Shown: piece by piece, positions 31,228-38,997 of the stretch
How positions within the stretch are numbered: the stretch's first letter is position 1
How the letters are laid out: the number at the start of each line of letters is the position of its first letter
Source of the DNA: a virus
Direction: 5' to 3' (one strand)
Virus record (IMG/VR): IMGVR_UViG_3300021197_000864
Coordinates: 31,572-95,571 of that record
Length of the DNA stretch: 64,000 bases
The notes under the pieces: model-generated
Database searches by the model: none
What the model was told of the DNA's origin: nothing
What the model saw: only the letters and a program-made list of their open reading frames with translations
Program-made: the position numbers and the translations under genes

Positions 31228-32012
31228 GATTTGTAATAGATAATAAAAAGTTTATTGATGCATTAAGTGCAGTAGCATTGAGAGGTAAATATCCTAGTGG
31301 CGGTGCAACTAAGATTAAATCATTGTCAGATTATGCGTACATAGTTGCTGATATGAACGATGGGCTACCGTCATCAATTACTTTGTATAATGCAAATGAC
31401 TCTACTGCTTGTTCTATTAAAGTACAAGATAACGAAAACTTGAACATGGTTCACATTGGGGGTGAATCTGTTCTTGATATTTCTAAGTTGAAGAAGTATC
31501 TTAAACCTATGAAAGGATTAGTTACTGTAAATATTGGTGAAACTATCACGTTGGATACTACAACTAAACATGCTACAATACCAACAGTAATTAACCATCC
31601 ATCATTCTCTATGATTCAATTGGTTAGAAATATTGATTTAGATGGTAAAGATGTAAATAACTTACCTACATTTGGTAAGGCTAATGTTCAGTTTGAGGCA
31701 GCAGTTATGTTAACTTCTGATTCATTGAAAGATGCTTGTACCACTTGTGATGTTGCTAACACATCTAGATACATATTAGAATCTACTTCTAATGATTTCA
31801 GAATAAGTATTCCTGAAGTTAATACAGAAACGATTGTAGTATATCCTGAAACATTAACCGTTGAAGGTGAAGAAGCAATAGTAGAATTGACAGGTGAGTT
31901 TGCTCATTTTTTAGATGGGATAACTACCATCTATCTTAAAGATGACTTTCCTGTTTTGATTACATCCCCTAATAGGGTATTAATTAAAGCACCAAGATTT
32001 AATCCGAGGTAA
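31224..32012 (+). CDS. pcn: PCNA-like sliding clamp
   Basis: Ring-shaped processivity factor for the viral polymerase. The 262 residues show the two-domain clamp pattern: an N-terminal start with an early helix (DNKKFIDALSAVAL), a domain linker near residue 125, a second similar domain, and the C-terminal strand IYLKDDFPVLITSP, close to the PCNA motif YLKDEFPL. Partners with PIP-like tails are encoded nearby (TTTLDKWL in the RFC-L-like protein, QRTLDEWW in the polymerase C-half). It overlaps the recombinase gene by four bases. Confidence 0.88.
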   Translation: MRFVIDNKKFIDALSAVALRGKYPSGGATKIKSLSDYAYIVADMNDGLPSSITLYNANDSTACSIKVQDNENLNMVHIGGESVLDISKLKKYLKPMKGLVTVNIGETITLDTTTKHATIPTVINHPSFSMIQLVRNIDLDGKDVNNLPTFGKANVQFEAAVMLTSDSLKDACTTCDVANTSRYILESTSNDFRISIPEVNTETIVVYPETLTVEGEEAIVELTGEFAHFLDGITTIYLKDDFPVLITSPNRVLIKAPRFNPR

Positions 32013-32017
32013 TATAT

Positions 32018-33721
32018 ATGATAATTAGTGAAACAACAGAAGGAATATACACAGCATGGAGGGATGATACGGGTAAAAGAGAATCCTGTATCACCCCCCA
32101 CATGGTTTTTAGACCATATTTCTATATTTTAGCAAGTGATTCTAAACCTGAGAATATTATTAGTAGAGATAAATGGGGCAATAGTAGAGTATTAACTGTA
32201 TCTTATGAAGAAAATAGAGCATATAAAAGTCTACAAAACCTACCTTTAACTAGAGTTTACTGTAAAAACCCTCAAGAGATGAGGAAGGTAAAGGATGAGT
32301 TTGCTACTACTTTTGAAGCAGACGTAAGATATACACATAGATATGCTGTTGATGTATTTTACAAGACTAATAGTGAAACGATACGTTTCTTTGGTGAAAA
32401 AGGATTTCCTGAATATGATTTAAGAAAGTGTTATTGGGACATGGAATGGATGCAAGGTGGAGAACATGATGGTAAGATTACTTGTATAGTTATGTATGAT
32501 AATTTTGAAAAGAAGTTTCATAGATATAGTTGGTTTCCTACGAAAAGAAACTTAAGTGAAAATACTGTAAGAGAAGATACAGAAGAGTTTGTCTTTGATA
32601 ATGAGAAAGCAATGATACTTTATTTCCTAACAGTGATAAATAAACAAGACCCTGATATGTTAATATCTTGGTTTGGAAACAGATTCGATTTACCTAAGTT
32701 ATTAGAAAGATGTGCCGCACTTAATCTAGACGCTAGGTTATTATCACCTGTTTGGGAAGTTGATGGGTTCAAGAATAATAAAAATAGTTATTCGTTTAAT
32801 AGAGATTTTTTTGGTCCTATTGAACAACCAATTAAAGGAAGAATAACATTGAGTTTAGATGTAGCGTTTGAGAGACAATGGAATGATGCTCAACGCGGTA
32901 CTCTTCCTTCACTATCATTAGATTATGTATCGAATCTAGTTCTAGGTTCTAAGAAATTAGTTAGTGAAAAGTTTCCTGATAAACAGGAGTTTTTCAGAAG
33001 AGGATGGTTAGAGGATTCTGATACCTATTTGCAGTATGCCTTAATAGATGTAGAACTAATTAAAGAATTAGACGAAACAAACTATTTGTCAGAAGCGGTA
33101 TTGTCATTACAGCGTTTAATTAAAGCCCCATTTGATGCTTGTTTTTATGCAAGTAATATGGGTGCAATATATTTCATGCGTAATGCTTGGTGGAAAGCAC
33201 CATCATCAACTGATGGAGTCAAGATTAACTACGAAGGTGCAATGATATATGACCCGTTGAAAGAAGGTACTAATGGTTTACATCAAGGTGTAGCAGCATT
33301 TGATTATGCACAACTATATCCATCAATGATGATAGCACGTAATATATCTTGGGAAACTAAATCAGATGTTCCAACAGAATTTGCTGTAAACATTTCTACT
33401 CCTAGAGATTTCTCACCTGCTAAAACTAAAACAATGTTATATTACAAGACTGATGAATTAGGAATATTACCTAAATCAGTTTTAGAATTAAAAGCATTGA
33501 GAGATGAGTACAAAAAGAAAATGAAAGAAGCGACAACTAAAGATGATAAGGTTAAATGGAATAACAATCAGTTAGCAGTAAAGCGATTGATGGCGAGTTT
33601 CTATGGTATCATCGGGTATCAGGGTTTTGGTTGGTCTGATGTAGATATAGCCGCTAGTATTACTGCTAGTGCAAGGCAAGCAATTAGATTTGCTGCATTA
33701 AAAGTGGAGGGATTAGAATAG
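32018..33721 (+). CDS. polB1: DNA polymerase B, N-terminal part (exonuclease, fingers, palm start)
   Basis: The first half of a split family B polymerase, 567 residues. Proofreading motifs are intact: Exo I D141-M-E143, Exo II with WFGNRFD, Exo III YALID. The polymerase region has motif A DYAQLYPS (D429) and motif B KRLMASFYG (K522). The frame stops after IRFAALKVEGLE, just before the place where motif C should follow. Motif C and the thumb are encoded separately at 34026-34931, so the two proteins must associate. No intein sequence is seen at the break. Confidence 0.93.
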   Translation: MIISETTEGIYTAWRDDTGKRESCITPHMVFRPYFYILASDSKPENIISRDKWGNSRVLTVSYEENRAYKSLQNLPLTRVYCKNPQEMRKVKDEFATTFEADVRYTHRYAVDVFYKTNSETIRFFGEKGFPEYDLRKCYWDMEWMQGGEHDGKITCIVMYDNFEKKFHRYSWFPTKRNLSENTVREDTEEFVFDNEKAMILYFLTVINKQDPDMLISWFGNRFDLPKLLERCAALNLDARLLSPVWEVDGFKNNKNSYSFNRDFFGPIEQPIKGRITLSLDVAFERQWNDAQRGTLPSLSLDYVSNLVLGSKKLVSEKFPDKQEFFRRGWLEDSDTYLQYALIDVELIKELDETNYLSEAVLSLQRLIKAPFDACFYASNMGAIYFMRNAWWKAPSSTDGVKINYEGAMIYDPLKEGTNGLHQGVAAFDYAQLYPSMMIARNISWETKSDVPTEFAVNISTPRDFSPAKTKTMLYYKTDELGILPKSVLELKALRDEYKKKMKEATTKDDKVKWNNNQLAVKRLMASFYGIIGYQGFGWSDVDIAASITASARQAIRFAALKVEGLE

Positions 33722-33852
33722 GTAAAATAATATTTATTAGTAAAATATTTAAATGTAAATTGTGTAAGTTTCATAAAACGGATAATGCATTTACATTAGA
33801 AGAAGGCGGCATATGTTGTGAAGAATGTTGGGGTAATATGAATGAGAAATAG
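33718..33852 (+). CDS. Zinc-ribbon microprotein inside the polymerase split, about 44 aa
   Basis: A frame with CKLC and CEEC about 20 residues apart, basic at the start, lies directly after the first polymerase gene. No ATG, GTG or TTG fits. An ATA at 33718, seven bases after GGAGG, is the most likely start. The zinc ribbon could help join the polymerase halves, which is speculative. Confidence 0.5.
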   Translation: MGKIIFISKIFKCKLCKFHKTDNAFTLEEGGICCEECWGNMNEK

Positions 33853-33931
33853 ATTAATATGTAGATGGTGCAAAGCCAAAGTAACTTGGAAGCATGATAG
33901 ACGAAGACGATGTGACAGTTGTAAGGAATGA
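33842..33931 (+). CDS. Zinc-ribbon microprotein inside the polymerase split, 29 aa
   Basis: ATG 33842 follows GGGG and overlaps the previous microprotein. The peptide is strongly basic with CRWC and CDSC about 16 residues apart, a minimal zinc ribbon. The second of two zinc microproteins between the polymerase halves. Confidence 0.5.
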   Translation: MRNRLICRWCKAKVTWKHDRRRRCDSCKE

Positions 33932-33936
33932 TAATT

Positions 33937-34029
33937 ATGAAAGATAAAATGTTAATAAGAATGATATATGTAATAGGTAAAATATCTACACTGATAAGTA
34001 GATTTAATAGTAGTAGGTGGAGAAAATGA
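33937..34029 (+). CDS. Basic micropeptide upstream of polymerase C-half, 30 aa
   Basis: A basic peptide (MIYVIGKISTLISRFNSSRWRK) whose stop overlaps the start of the polymerase C-half as ATGA. An in-frame ATG at 33928 would add three residues. It may serve to couple translation. Function is unknown. Confidence 0.4.
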   Translation: MKDKMLIRMIYVIGKISTLISRFNSSRWRK

Positions 34030-34931
34030 AAGTGGTTTACGGTCATACTGATTCTATTTATGTTAAGTGTGAAAGTATTGAGAAAGGAGAAGAGATTTGT
34101 GCTATGTTGAATGAGTCTGTAAGAGAATACTTCCCTAATGTTTTAGGGTTAAAAGAACATCCTGTAACACTAGAGTTTGAAAAGTATTTTGAAACACTAG
34201 GAGTCGGTGCAACAAAGAACAGAAATGCAGGAATGATTTCTTGGAAAGATGGTGATTTCTTAGATAGTAAAGAGTTTGTTATGACAGGTTTTACCGCTAA
34301 AAGAATATCAGAAACGGCACTTGCTAAAGAGGTACAAATAAAGGTTTTGAAAATGTGGGTAATGAACAACTCAGAAGAAGAAATACTAGATTATTTAGTA
34401 TCTATTTATCAAGATACTTTACAAGGTAGATTAACACTTGATAAAATATTAAAGCGTAGTAGATATAAAGAAGAAAGATTTCATGTTTATTGTACTGTAT
34501 GTAAGAAATCATATCATTTAGATGATGCTAAATGTAACTGTGTTCTTACTAATAAGAAATCTGCACTAACTACTGCTAGAAAAAGTGGCAAAGGTTGGGC
34601 TTCGGCAGGAAAAAGACCTACTGTTGGTGCAGGTATATTGGGTGTACTAATGTACAATAAAACTAACACTACACCAATAGAAGATACTTACTTGTATCTT
34701 AAAATGAAAGACTATCCATCTATGATTAATCACCCAATAACAGGGAACTCATTTGTTCCTAATTATATGGCGGGATTAACAGAAGAGGATTTTAAAACAA
34801 TTACACCTGATTGGGAACATTATGCTCAATCAGTTGTTAAAAAAGCAAGCCCAATATTTGATGCTATGGATTGGGATACATCTAAAATAACAAAAGATGT
34901 ACATCAAAGAACACTAGATGAATGGTGGTAA
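34026..34931 (+). CDS. polB2: DNA polymerase B, C-terminal part (motif C, thumb)
   Basis: The second half of the split polymerase, 301 residues. It begins at motif C, here YGHTDS instead of the usual YGDTDS, so the first Asp is His while the second is kept. The palm end and thumb follow. Around residues 155-175 is a CxxC and CxC pair (YCTVC, KCNC), a possible zinc-binding insertion. The C-terminus is QRTLDEWW, a PIP-like peptide for the clamp. ATG 34026 lies behind GGTGGAG and overlaps the previous micropeptide stop. Confidence 0.9.
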   Translation: MKVVYGHTDSIYVKCESIEKGEEICAMLNESVREYFPNVLGLKEHPVTLEFEKYFETLGVGATKNRNAGMISWKDGDFLDSKEFVMTGFTAKRISETALAKEVQIKVLKMWVMNNSEEEILDYLVSIYQDTLQGRLTLDKILKRSRYKEERFHVYCTVCKKSYHLDDAKCNCVLTNKKSALTTARKSGKGWASAGKRPTVGAGILGVLMYNKTNTTPIEDTYLYLKMKDYPSMINHPITGNSFVPNYMAGLTEEDFKTITPDWEHYAQSVVKKASPIFDAMDWDTSKITKDVHQRTLDEWW

Positions 34932-34936
34932 AAAAT

Positions 34937-35815
34937 ATGAATGAATACACATACCAATGGAATGCAGAACAATATGAAGACAGTGAGGACAGAACAGAAC
35001 CAATATTGAAGATTTCTAAATCTTCTTTAGGTTCTTTTCAATGGTGTCCTCAAAGATATGAATACCAGTATCCACTAAGGATGCCGATAGACCAAACTGA
35101 TGTAATGAGAAAAGGTAGCATAATACATAATGCTAGAGAAGATTGGTTCAAAGATGTAGATATCAAAAAGGCTGAAACACTATCAGGTGATGAACTTGCT
35201 AGTTATTTTTTGAGTGTATATCCTATTGATGATTATAGTGATATGTATCAAATAATGGCGATTGATGATGCTAACAGATTTATGGATTCTAAGATGGAAG
35301 AGAAAGTAGAAGAGTTCTTGCCTGTTGTTAATGAGATAATGTTAGATGCTGAAATAGTAATACCTAGAGATATTATGGGTGATAAGTTCACACTTGCACA
35401 CGATTATGTTGTACACTTACAAGGTATTATTGATAGAATGTATGTAGAGGATGGAGGCTATATTCCTATGGAGTTAAAAACAGGTGGTTGGAAAGACTGG
35501 AAAAAGACTATGATGAGAAAAGAAATGGCCTTTTACCAAATACTATTTGAAAACTGCCCTAGAGAAACTTTGTTATCACATAATATAGACCCTGATATTA
35601 GTATGACTCATTGGGGTTGGTATTATCCTGCTGCAAATTATACTTATGTTGAAGAAGTAAAGAAGTCTAGTAAAAAAGCAGTCATGAAAGGCATAGCAAA
35701 ACTATTGCATTCATATGAACTAAGAGACTTTGAGGCTAAATTTTATGCAAAGACTTGTATCAATTGTAGTTTTTATGGTATATGTCCTGCTGCAACAAAT
35801 GATGGGTGGAATTAA
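34937..35815 (+). CDS. Cas4-like PD-(D/E)XK exonuclease with Fe-S cluster
   Basis: A 292-residue RecB-family nuclease. Nuclease motifs are HNAR near residue 65, GIIDRMY and PMELKTG (the D...ExK core), with a downstream Gln-containing helix (MAFYQILFE). A lone Cys near the N-terminus (FQWCPQRYEYQY) and three at the C-terminus (CINCSFYGIC) form the typical Cas4/AddB 4Fe-4S site. It probably resects or processes viral DNA ends. ATG 34937 lies behind GGTGG. Confidence 0.82.
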   Translation: MNEYTYQWNAEQYEDSEDRTEPILKISKSSLGSFQWCPQRYEYQYPLRMPIDQTDVMRKGSIIHNAREDWFKDVDIKKAETLSGDELASYFLSVYPIDDYSDMYQIMAIDDANRFMDSKMEEKVEEFLPVVNEIMLDAEIVIPRDIMGDKFTLAHDYVVHLQGIIDRMYVEDGGYIPMELKTGGWKDWKKTMMRKEMAFYQILFENCPRETLLSHNIDPDISMTHWGWYYPAANYTYVEEVKKSSKKAVMKGIAKLLHSYELRDFEAKFYAKTCINCSFYGICPAATNDGWN

Positions 35816-35816
35816 A

Positions 35817-35921
35817 ATGAATGTAGATGAAAGAATAAAGATGATTTGGTTAGAGTCCTGTGGAACAGGAAATACAATGTCTTTGGAGGATTGGTTAAAT
35901 GAAGTGGAAAGAATATTTTAG
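35817..35921 (+). CDS. Small acidic helical protein, 34 aa
   Basis: ATG 35817 follows GGTGGAATT, which excludes a longer frame inside the nuclease gene. The peptide is one or two helices (VDERIKMIWLES, LEDWLNEVERIF). It resembles the small protein at 38166 in starting with a DERI motif. Function is unknown. Confidence 0.5.
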   Translation: MNVDERIKMIWLESCGTGNTMSLEDWLNEVERIF

Positions 35922-35958
35922 AAGAAAGAAAGAATATAGAGAGAGGAATAAAAAATGA
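35899..35958 (+). CDS. Strongly basic micropeptide, 19 aa
   Basis: ATG 35899 lies nine bases after GGAGG. Eleven of its 19 residues are Lys or Arg (MKWKEYFRRKKEYRERNKK). Its stop overlaps the start of the next gene as ATGA. It may be a nucleic-acid-binding peptide or only a coupling element. Confidence 0.4.
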   Translation: MKWKEYFRRKKEYRERNKK

Positions 35959-36296
35959 AAAAAGATGAAGTGGTATATATGTTGGGTTATTTAACTCACA
36001 GCCAAATGATAGATGCAGTAAAAAATAAAAGTGTACGTGCAAGTAGTATGATTGATATTTGTGAATATATGAACGAACACTATTGGGGTGGATATGAAGG
36101 TTGTATTAGGTATTGTAAGTTCTTTCAAGAAGATGAAGAGTTGGCAAAGATGTTTGAAGAATGGTTTATGACAAGTGATGGTCATTTATATGATGCTAAT
36201 GGTGATGACACTTTTTACAATGGAGTAGCCGATATTAAAGATTCAGAACAGAACTTTAGAAAGGAATACGAAAAAATGAAGTTGGTGTCAAAATGA
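35955..36296 (+). CDS. Unknown 113-aa protein
   Basis: A soluble acidic alpha-helical protein with a Tyr/Cys-rich centre (YWGGYEGCIRYCKFF) and charged C-terminus. The ATG overlaps the preceding basic micropeptide. No family is recognised. Confidence 0.6.
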   Translation: MKKDEVVYMLGYLTHSQMIDAVKNKSVRASSMIDICEYMNEHYWGGYEGCIRYCKFFQEDEELAKMFEEWFMTSDGHLYDANGDDTFYNGVADIKDSEQNFRKEYEKMKLVSK

Positions 36297-36649
36297 GAGA
36301 TTTAAGATATCCACCGGATAATCAAAATGCTAAAGAAGATAATTGTCCTATATGTAGTATCCCTTTGAGAGATGATGCAAATTATCAAGCAAGAGAGGCT
36401 ATATCAAGATTTGATAATACTACTATGGTCTGTTGCCATTGTGGTAATTCAGAAGCAGTAGGTCACATAATAACTGGTACATTAACAAAACATATGGTTG
36501 CTTTCTTAGTTAAGGCTAATTCAAGTGGATTAACTGATTGGGAATGGCACGTTATGATAACATTACTTCGTAGAGGTTCGATGTTAGGCTATGCTTATCA
36601 AGGAGATATGCTTAGGAAAAAAATGATTAAAAAAATGGAGGAAGAGTAA
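36293..36649 (+). CDS. Zinc-ribbon protein, 118 aa
   Basis: CPIC near residue 18 and CCHCGN near residue 48 form a zinc ribbon. A helical C-terminal part follows with a Trp-rich segment (LTDWEWHVMITLL) and a basic-acidic end. It overlaps the previous gene by four bases. Probably a nucleic-acid- or protein-binding accessory. Confidence 0.62.
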   Translation: MRDLRYPPDNQNAKEDNCPICSIPLRDDANYQAREAISRFDNTTMVCCHCGNSEAVGHIITGTLTKHMVAFLVKANSSGLTDWEWHVMITLLRRGSMLGYAYQGDMLRKKMIKKMEEE

Positions 36650-36847
36650 ATGAATAAAACATATTTTACAGTAGCATTTAGATACACAACAGATAGTAAT
36701 GACCCTTGTAATCCACCGCCTCATTTTGCAGAAAGATTAGCAATGGCTATGAATGCTTTACATGAGGAAGGTTTTGCTATGGATGTAATTTACGGTCAGG
36801 CTACTGATAAAACATTCACTAAATTAGATGAGGAGATGCACAAATGA
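36650..36847 (+). CDS. Small unknown protein, 65 aa
   Basis: The ATG follows the previous stop directly. The layout is strand (TYFTVAFRYTTD), Pro-rich loop (CNPPPHF), helix (ERLAMAMNALHEEG), strand (AMDVIYGQA): a small ferredoxin-like half-fold. The family is unknown. Confidence 0.58.
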   Translation: MNKTYFTVAFRYTTDSNDPCNPPPHFAERLAMAMNALHEEGFAMDVIYGQATDKTFTKLDEEMHK

Positions 36848-37227
36848 AAATGAAAGATAAAGTTGAAGAAATATTAAGTTCTAGAGAATGGACATTTGCA
36901 GATTTAACTAACATGAATCTGTTGGTAAAAGATTTCTCAGAAGAAATATATACTCAGTTAGATGCTAAGGAAAAATTGACTATTGTATGGGAAGAAGAGA
37001 TATTCCAAAAAACAATTCGATTTGGAAGTTTCTTTCAGAACCTAGTAATAGAACAAATACAATTACAAGTAGCAAGTATTTTACAAGAACAACTACTAAG
37101 TGCAAATGTAAACTTTAGTAATAATAAAAATAAGGAGGAAATTAGAAATGAAATACCCAAAGGAAGTATGGGCGGGAAGTCATCTGAAAAACGCAAGACA
37201 GATGAAGCGGCACATAGTGAAGAATAA
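36844..37227 (+). CDS. Unknown 127-aa helical protein overlapping the primase gene
   Basis: A mostly helical protein with a long central helix (FFQNLVIEQIQLQVASILQEQ) and a polar, probably disordered C-terminus. Its last 80 bases overlap the primase gene in another frame. Placement suggests a primase-associated factor, but no motif confirms this. Confidence 0.55.
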   Translation: MKMKDKVEEILSSREWTFADLTNMNLLVKDFSEEIYTQLDAKEKLTIVWEEEIFQKTIRFGSFFQNLVIEQIQLQVASILQEQLLSANVNFSNNKNKEEIRNEIPKGSMGGKSSEKRKTDEAAHSEE

Positions 37228-38176
37228 AAGTGAAATGATAGAGTGGATTAATCAGTATAATGGTAAGATGAATTGCTATTATACTATCTACGACTTTACG
37301 TTCTTTTCTGAAAAGGAAAAGATAGAATCTTCTGTAATCAAAGATAGAGCATTTTTAGATTTAGATGCTCATGGAGATATGCCCCTCAGTAGGGCATACT
37401 TCGATTTACAACTCTTAGCAAGAAAGTTTCTAAAACAAGATATATTATTTCAAATGTATTTTAGTGGTAAAGGGTTTCATGTTATTGTACACGGTGAGAT
37501 TGCTAATGATATAAGACAAATCCAATCTTGGTATAGACAAACTAAGAATCATGATGGATTTGTTTTAGAGTCTTTAGATGATAGCGGAATACAAACTAAC
37601 AGATTAAGGAGAATACCAAATACAGTTAACTTGAGTAGTAGTGATGAGAATGGTGAGCCGTATTTCTGTATTCCTATCTTAAAAGAGGATTTAGATAGAC
37701 CGTTAGAGTATATTACTGAATTAGCAAAAAAGCCTAGATACATCCAAAGTAAATACGGACACAAACTAACAAAGTGGCCTGATGTTAAACCGATTGAAAT
37801 GTCTGATATAGAAGTTGAAGCCGTTAGACCAATTGGTAATTTACCAATATTACCTTGTTTACACAACGCTATAATGGTTCAAAATCCGGGACATTACGCT
37901 AGAGTATATCTAGTTCAATGGTATAGGGACATACTAACTATGGGAAATAAGAATCTTTCTTTAGATGATAAAAAAAGAGTAGCGAAAACTATTATGGATG
38001 AACTAACTAAAATAGCAGAAAAAGATGATATATGGTTAGATTGGAATGCTAATAAGACTAAAAACTATGTATGGGGTATAGTAAATAAAGGGTACAATGC
38101 ACCCAGTTGTTATAATGTATTAATCCCTGACGGTTATTGTATCGGCAAATGTTGGAGGTATCACGATGTTAACTGA
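37148..38176 (+). CDS. priS: Archaeo-eukaryotic primase, PriS-like with PriL-type Fe-S end
   Basis: Makes primers for DNA synthesis. The 342-residue protein has the catalytic hhhDhD motif as FLDLDAHG (D71, D73), SGKGFH (106-111) with H111, and the third-motif region NRLRRIPNTVN. From about residue 235 it changes character: LPCLHNAI, PSCYNVL and GYCIGKC supply four cysteines, the arrangement of the PriL C-terminal 4Fe-4S domain. The protein therefore seems to merge small-subunit catalysis with a large-subunit Fe-S end. ATG 37148 follows AAGGAGG. Confidence 0.82.
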   Translation: MKYPKEVWAGSHLKNARQMKRHIVKNKSEMIEWINQYNGKMNCYYTIYDFTFFSEKEKIESSVIKDRAFLDLDAHGDMPLSRAYFDLQLLARKFLKQDILFQMYFSGKGFHVIVHGEIANDIRQIQSWYRQTKNHDGFVLESLDDSGIQTNRLRRIPNTVNLSSSDENGEPYFCIPILKEDLDRPLEYITELAKKPRYIQSKYGHKLTKWPDVKPIEMSDIEVEAVRPIGNLPILPCLHNAIMVQNPGHYARVYLVQWYRDILTMGNKNLSLDDKKRVAKTIMDELTKIAEKDDIWLDWNANKTKNYVWGIVNKGYNAPSCYNVLIPDGYCIGKCWRYHDVN

Positions 38177-38288
38177 TGAAAGAATAAATGACATATGGAA
38201 ACTAGATGAAAATGGTGGGATATCAGAAGAGTATCTTAAGGAAATAAAAAAGATTCAGAAATCAGTAGATACGGAGGAAGAGGAATGA
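38166..38288 (+). CDS. Small acidic protein, 40 aa
   Basis: ATG 38166 lies eight bases after GGAGG and overlaps the primase gene by eleven bases. The peptide starts LTDERINDIWKL and ends in EEEE. It resembles the 34-residue protein at 35817 in its first residues. Function is unknown. Confidence 0.5.
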   Translation: MLTDERINDIWKLDENGGISEEYLKEIKKIQKSVDTEEEE

Positions 38289-38995
38289 AATTAATAATTG
38301 ATAGTAGAGAAAATTCTTCTTTAACTGAGTGTGTTGAAATAGAAGCACTCGGTCTTAAGATTGATACTCAAAAAGAGTGGTTAGAAATAGGAGATTATGT
38401 CTTTGATGATGTTTGTTTTGAAGCAAAATCTTCATTTGATTTCTTACAGTCTGTAATAAATAAAAGAATTTGGAGTCAAATTGACAACATGGATAGGGCA
38501 TTTGAAAATAATAATGTGATTATTTATGGAAGTCTTGACAAGGCTATCAAAGAATATCGTAAAAGAGTAACCAAGGTTAGTCTTAGAGGTGAGGGTATTT
38601 TTGGAAGACCTAGTTTTTTACATAACAAGTTTATGGGTGCAATAGGTAAAATAATATTAGATACAGATTGTAATGTAATATTAGTAGATAACGAAAAAAT
38701 GGCGGCTAAAGTTATATGTGCTGTATGCAAAATGAAGCCAATTGATAGGTCTGTATATCAGCCTAGAATAATAAAACAAAAGAAAATCAGCACAGCAGAT
38801 TTGCGTATAGACGTATTGATGACTATAAAAGGTATCAGTGAAACAAAAGCACAAATGTTAATTGATGAATTTGGTTCAATAATGGAAATAGGTGAATCAA
38901 CTATCAAAGAAATATCTATGATAGATGGTTTTGGTAGTACATTAGCAAGAAGAGTAATAGATACTCTTAACTCTGAAGAAAAACAGGTGATATAA
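38285..38995 (+). CDS. XPF/ERCC4-family structure-specific nuclease
   Basis: Cuts branched DNA such as flaps, forks or Holliday-like structures. The 236 residues begin with the ERCC4 strand IIDSREN, then EIGDYV (GDY 36-38) and E46-A-K48 followed by SSFDFLQS, the region of the ERKxxxD active site, here with Ala for Arg. The C-terminal 60 residues form tandem helix-hairpin-helix motifs (IKGISETKAQMLI, IDGFGSTLARRV). This is the archaeal short XPF/Hef nuclease layout without the helicase. Confidence 0.85.
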   Translation: MKLIIDSRENSSLTECVEIEALGLKIDTQKEWLEIGDYVFDDVCFEAKSSFDFLQSVINKRIWSQIDNMDRAFENNNVIIYGSLDKAIKEYRKRVTKVSLRGEGIFGRPSFLHNKFMGAIGKIILDTDCNVILVDNEKMAAKVICAVCKMKPIDRSVYQPRIIKQKKISTADLRIDVLMTIKGISETKAQMLIDEFGSIMEIGESTIKEISMIDGFGSTLARRVIDTLNSEEKQVI

Positions 38996-38997
38996 AA

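Noticed and set aside
33718-34029. Intein remnant in the polymerase gap
   Set aside because: No intein splicing blocks (N-terminal Cys/Ser block, TxxH, C-terminal HN) are visible; the gap instead holds three short coupled frames.
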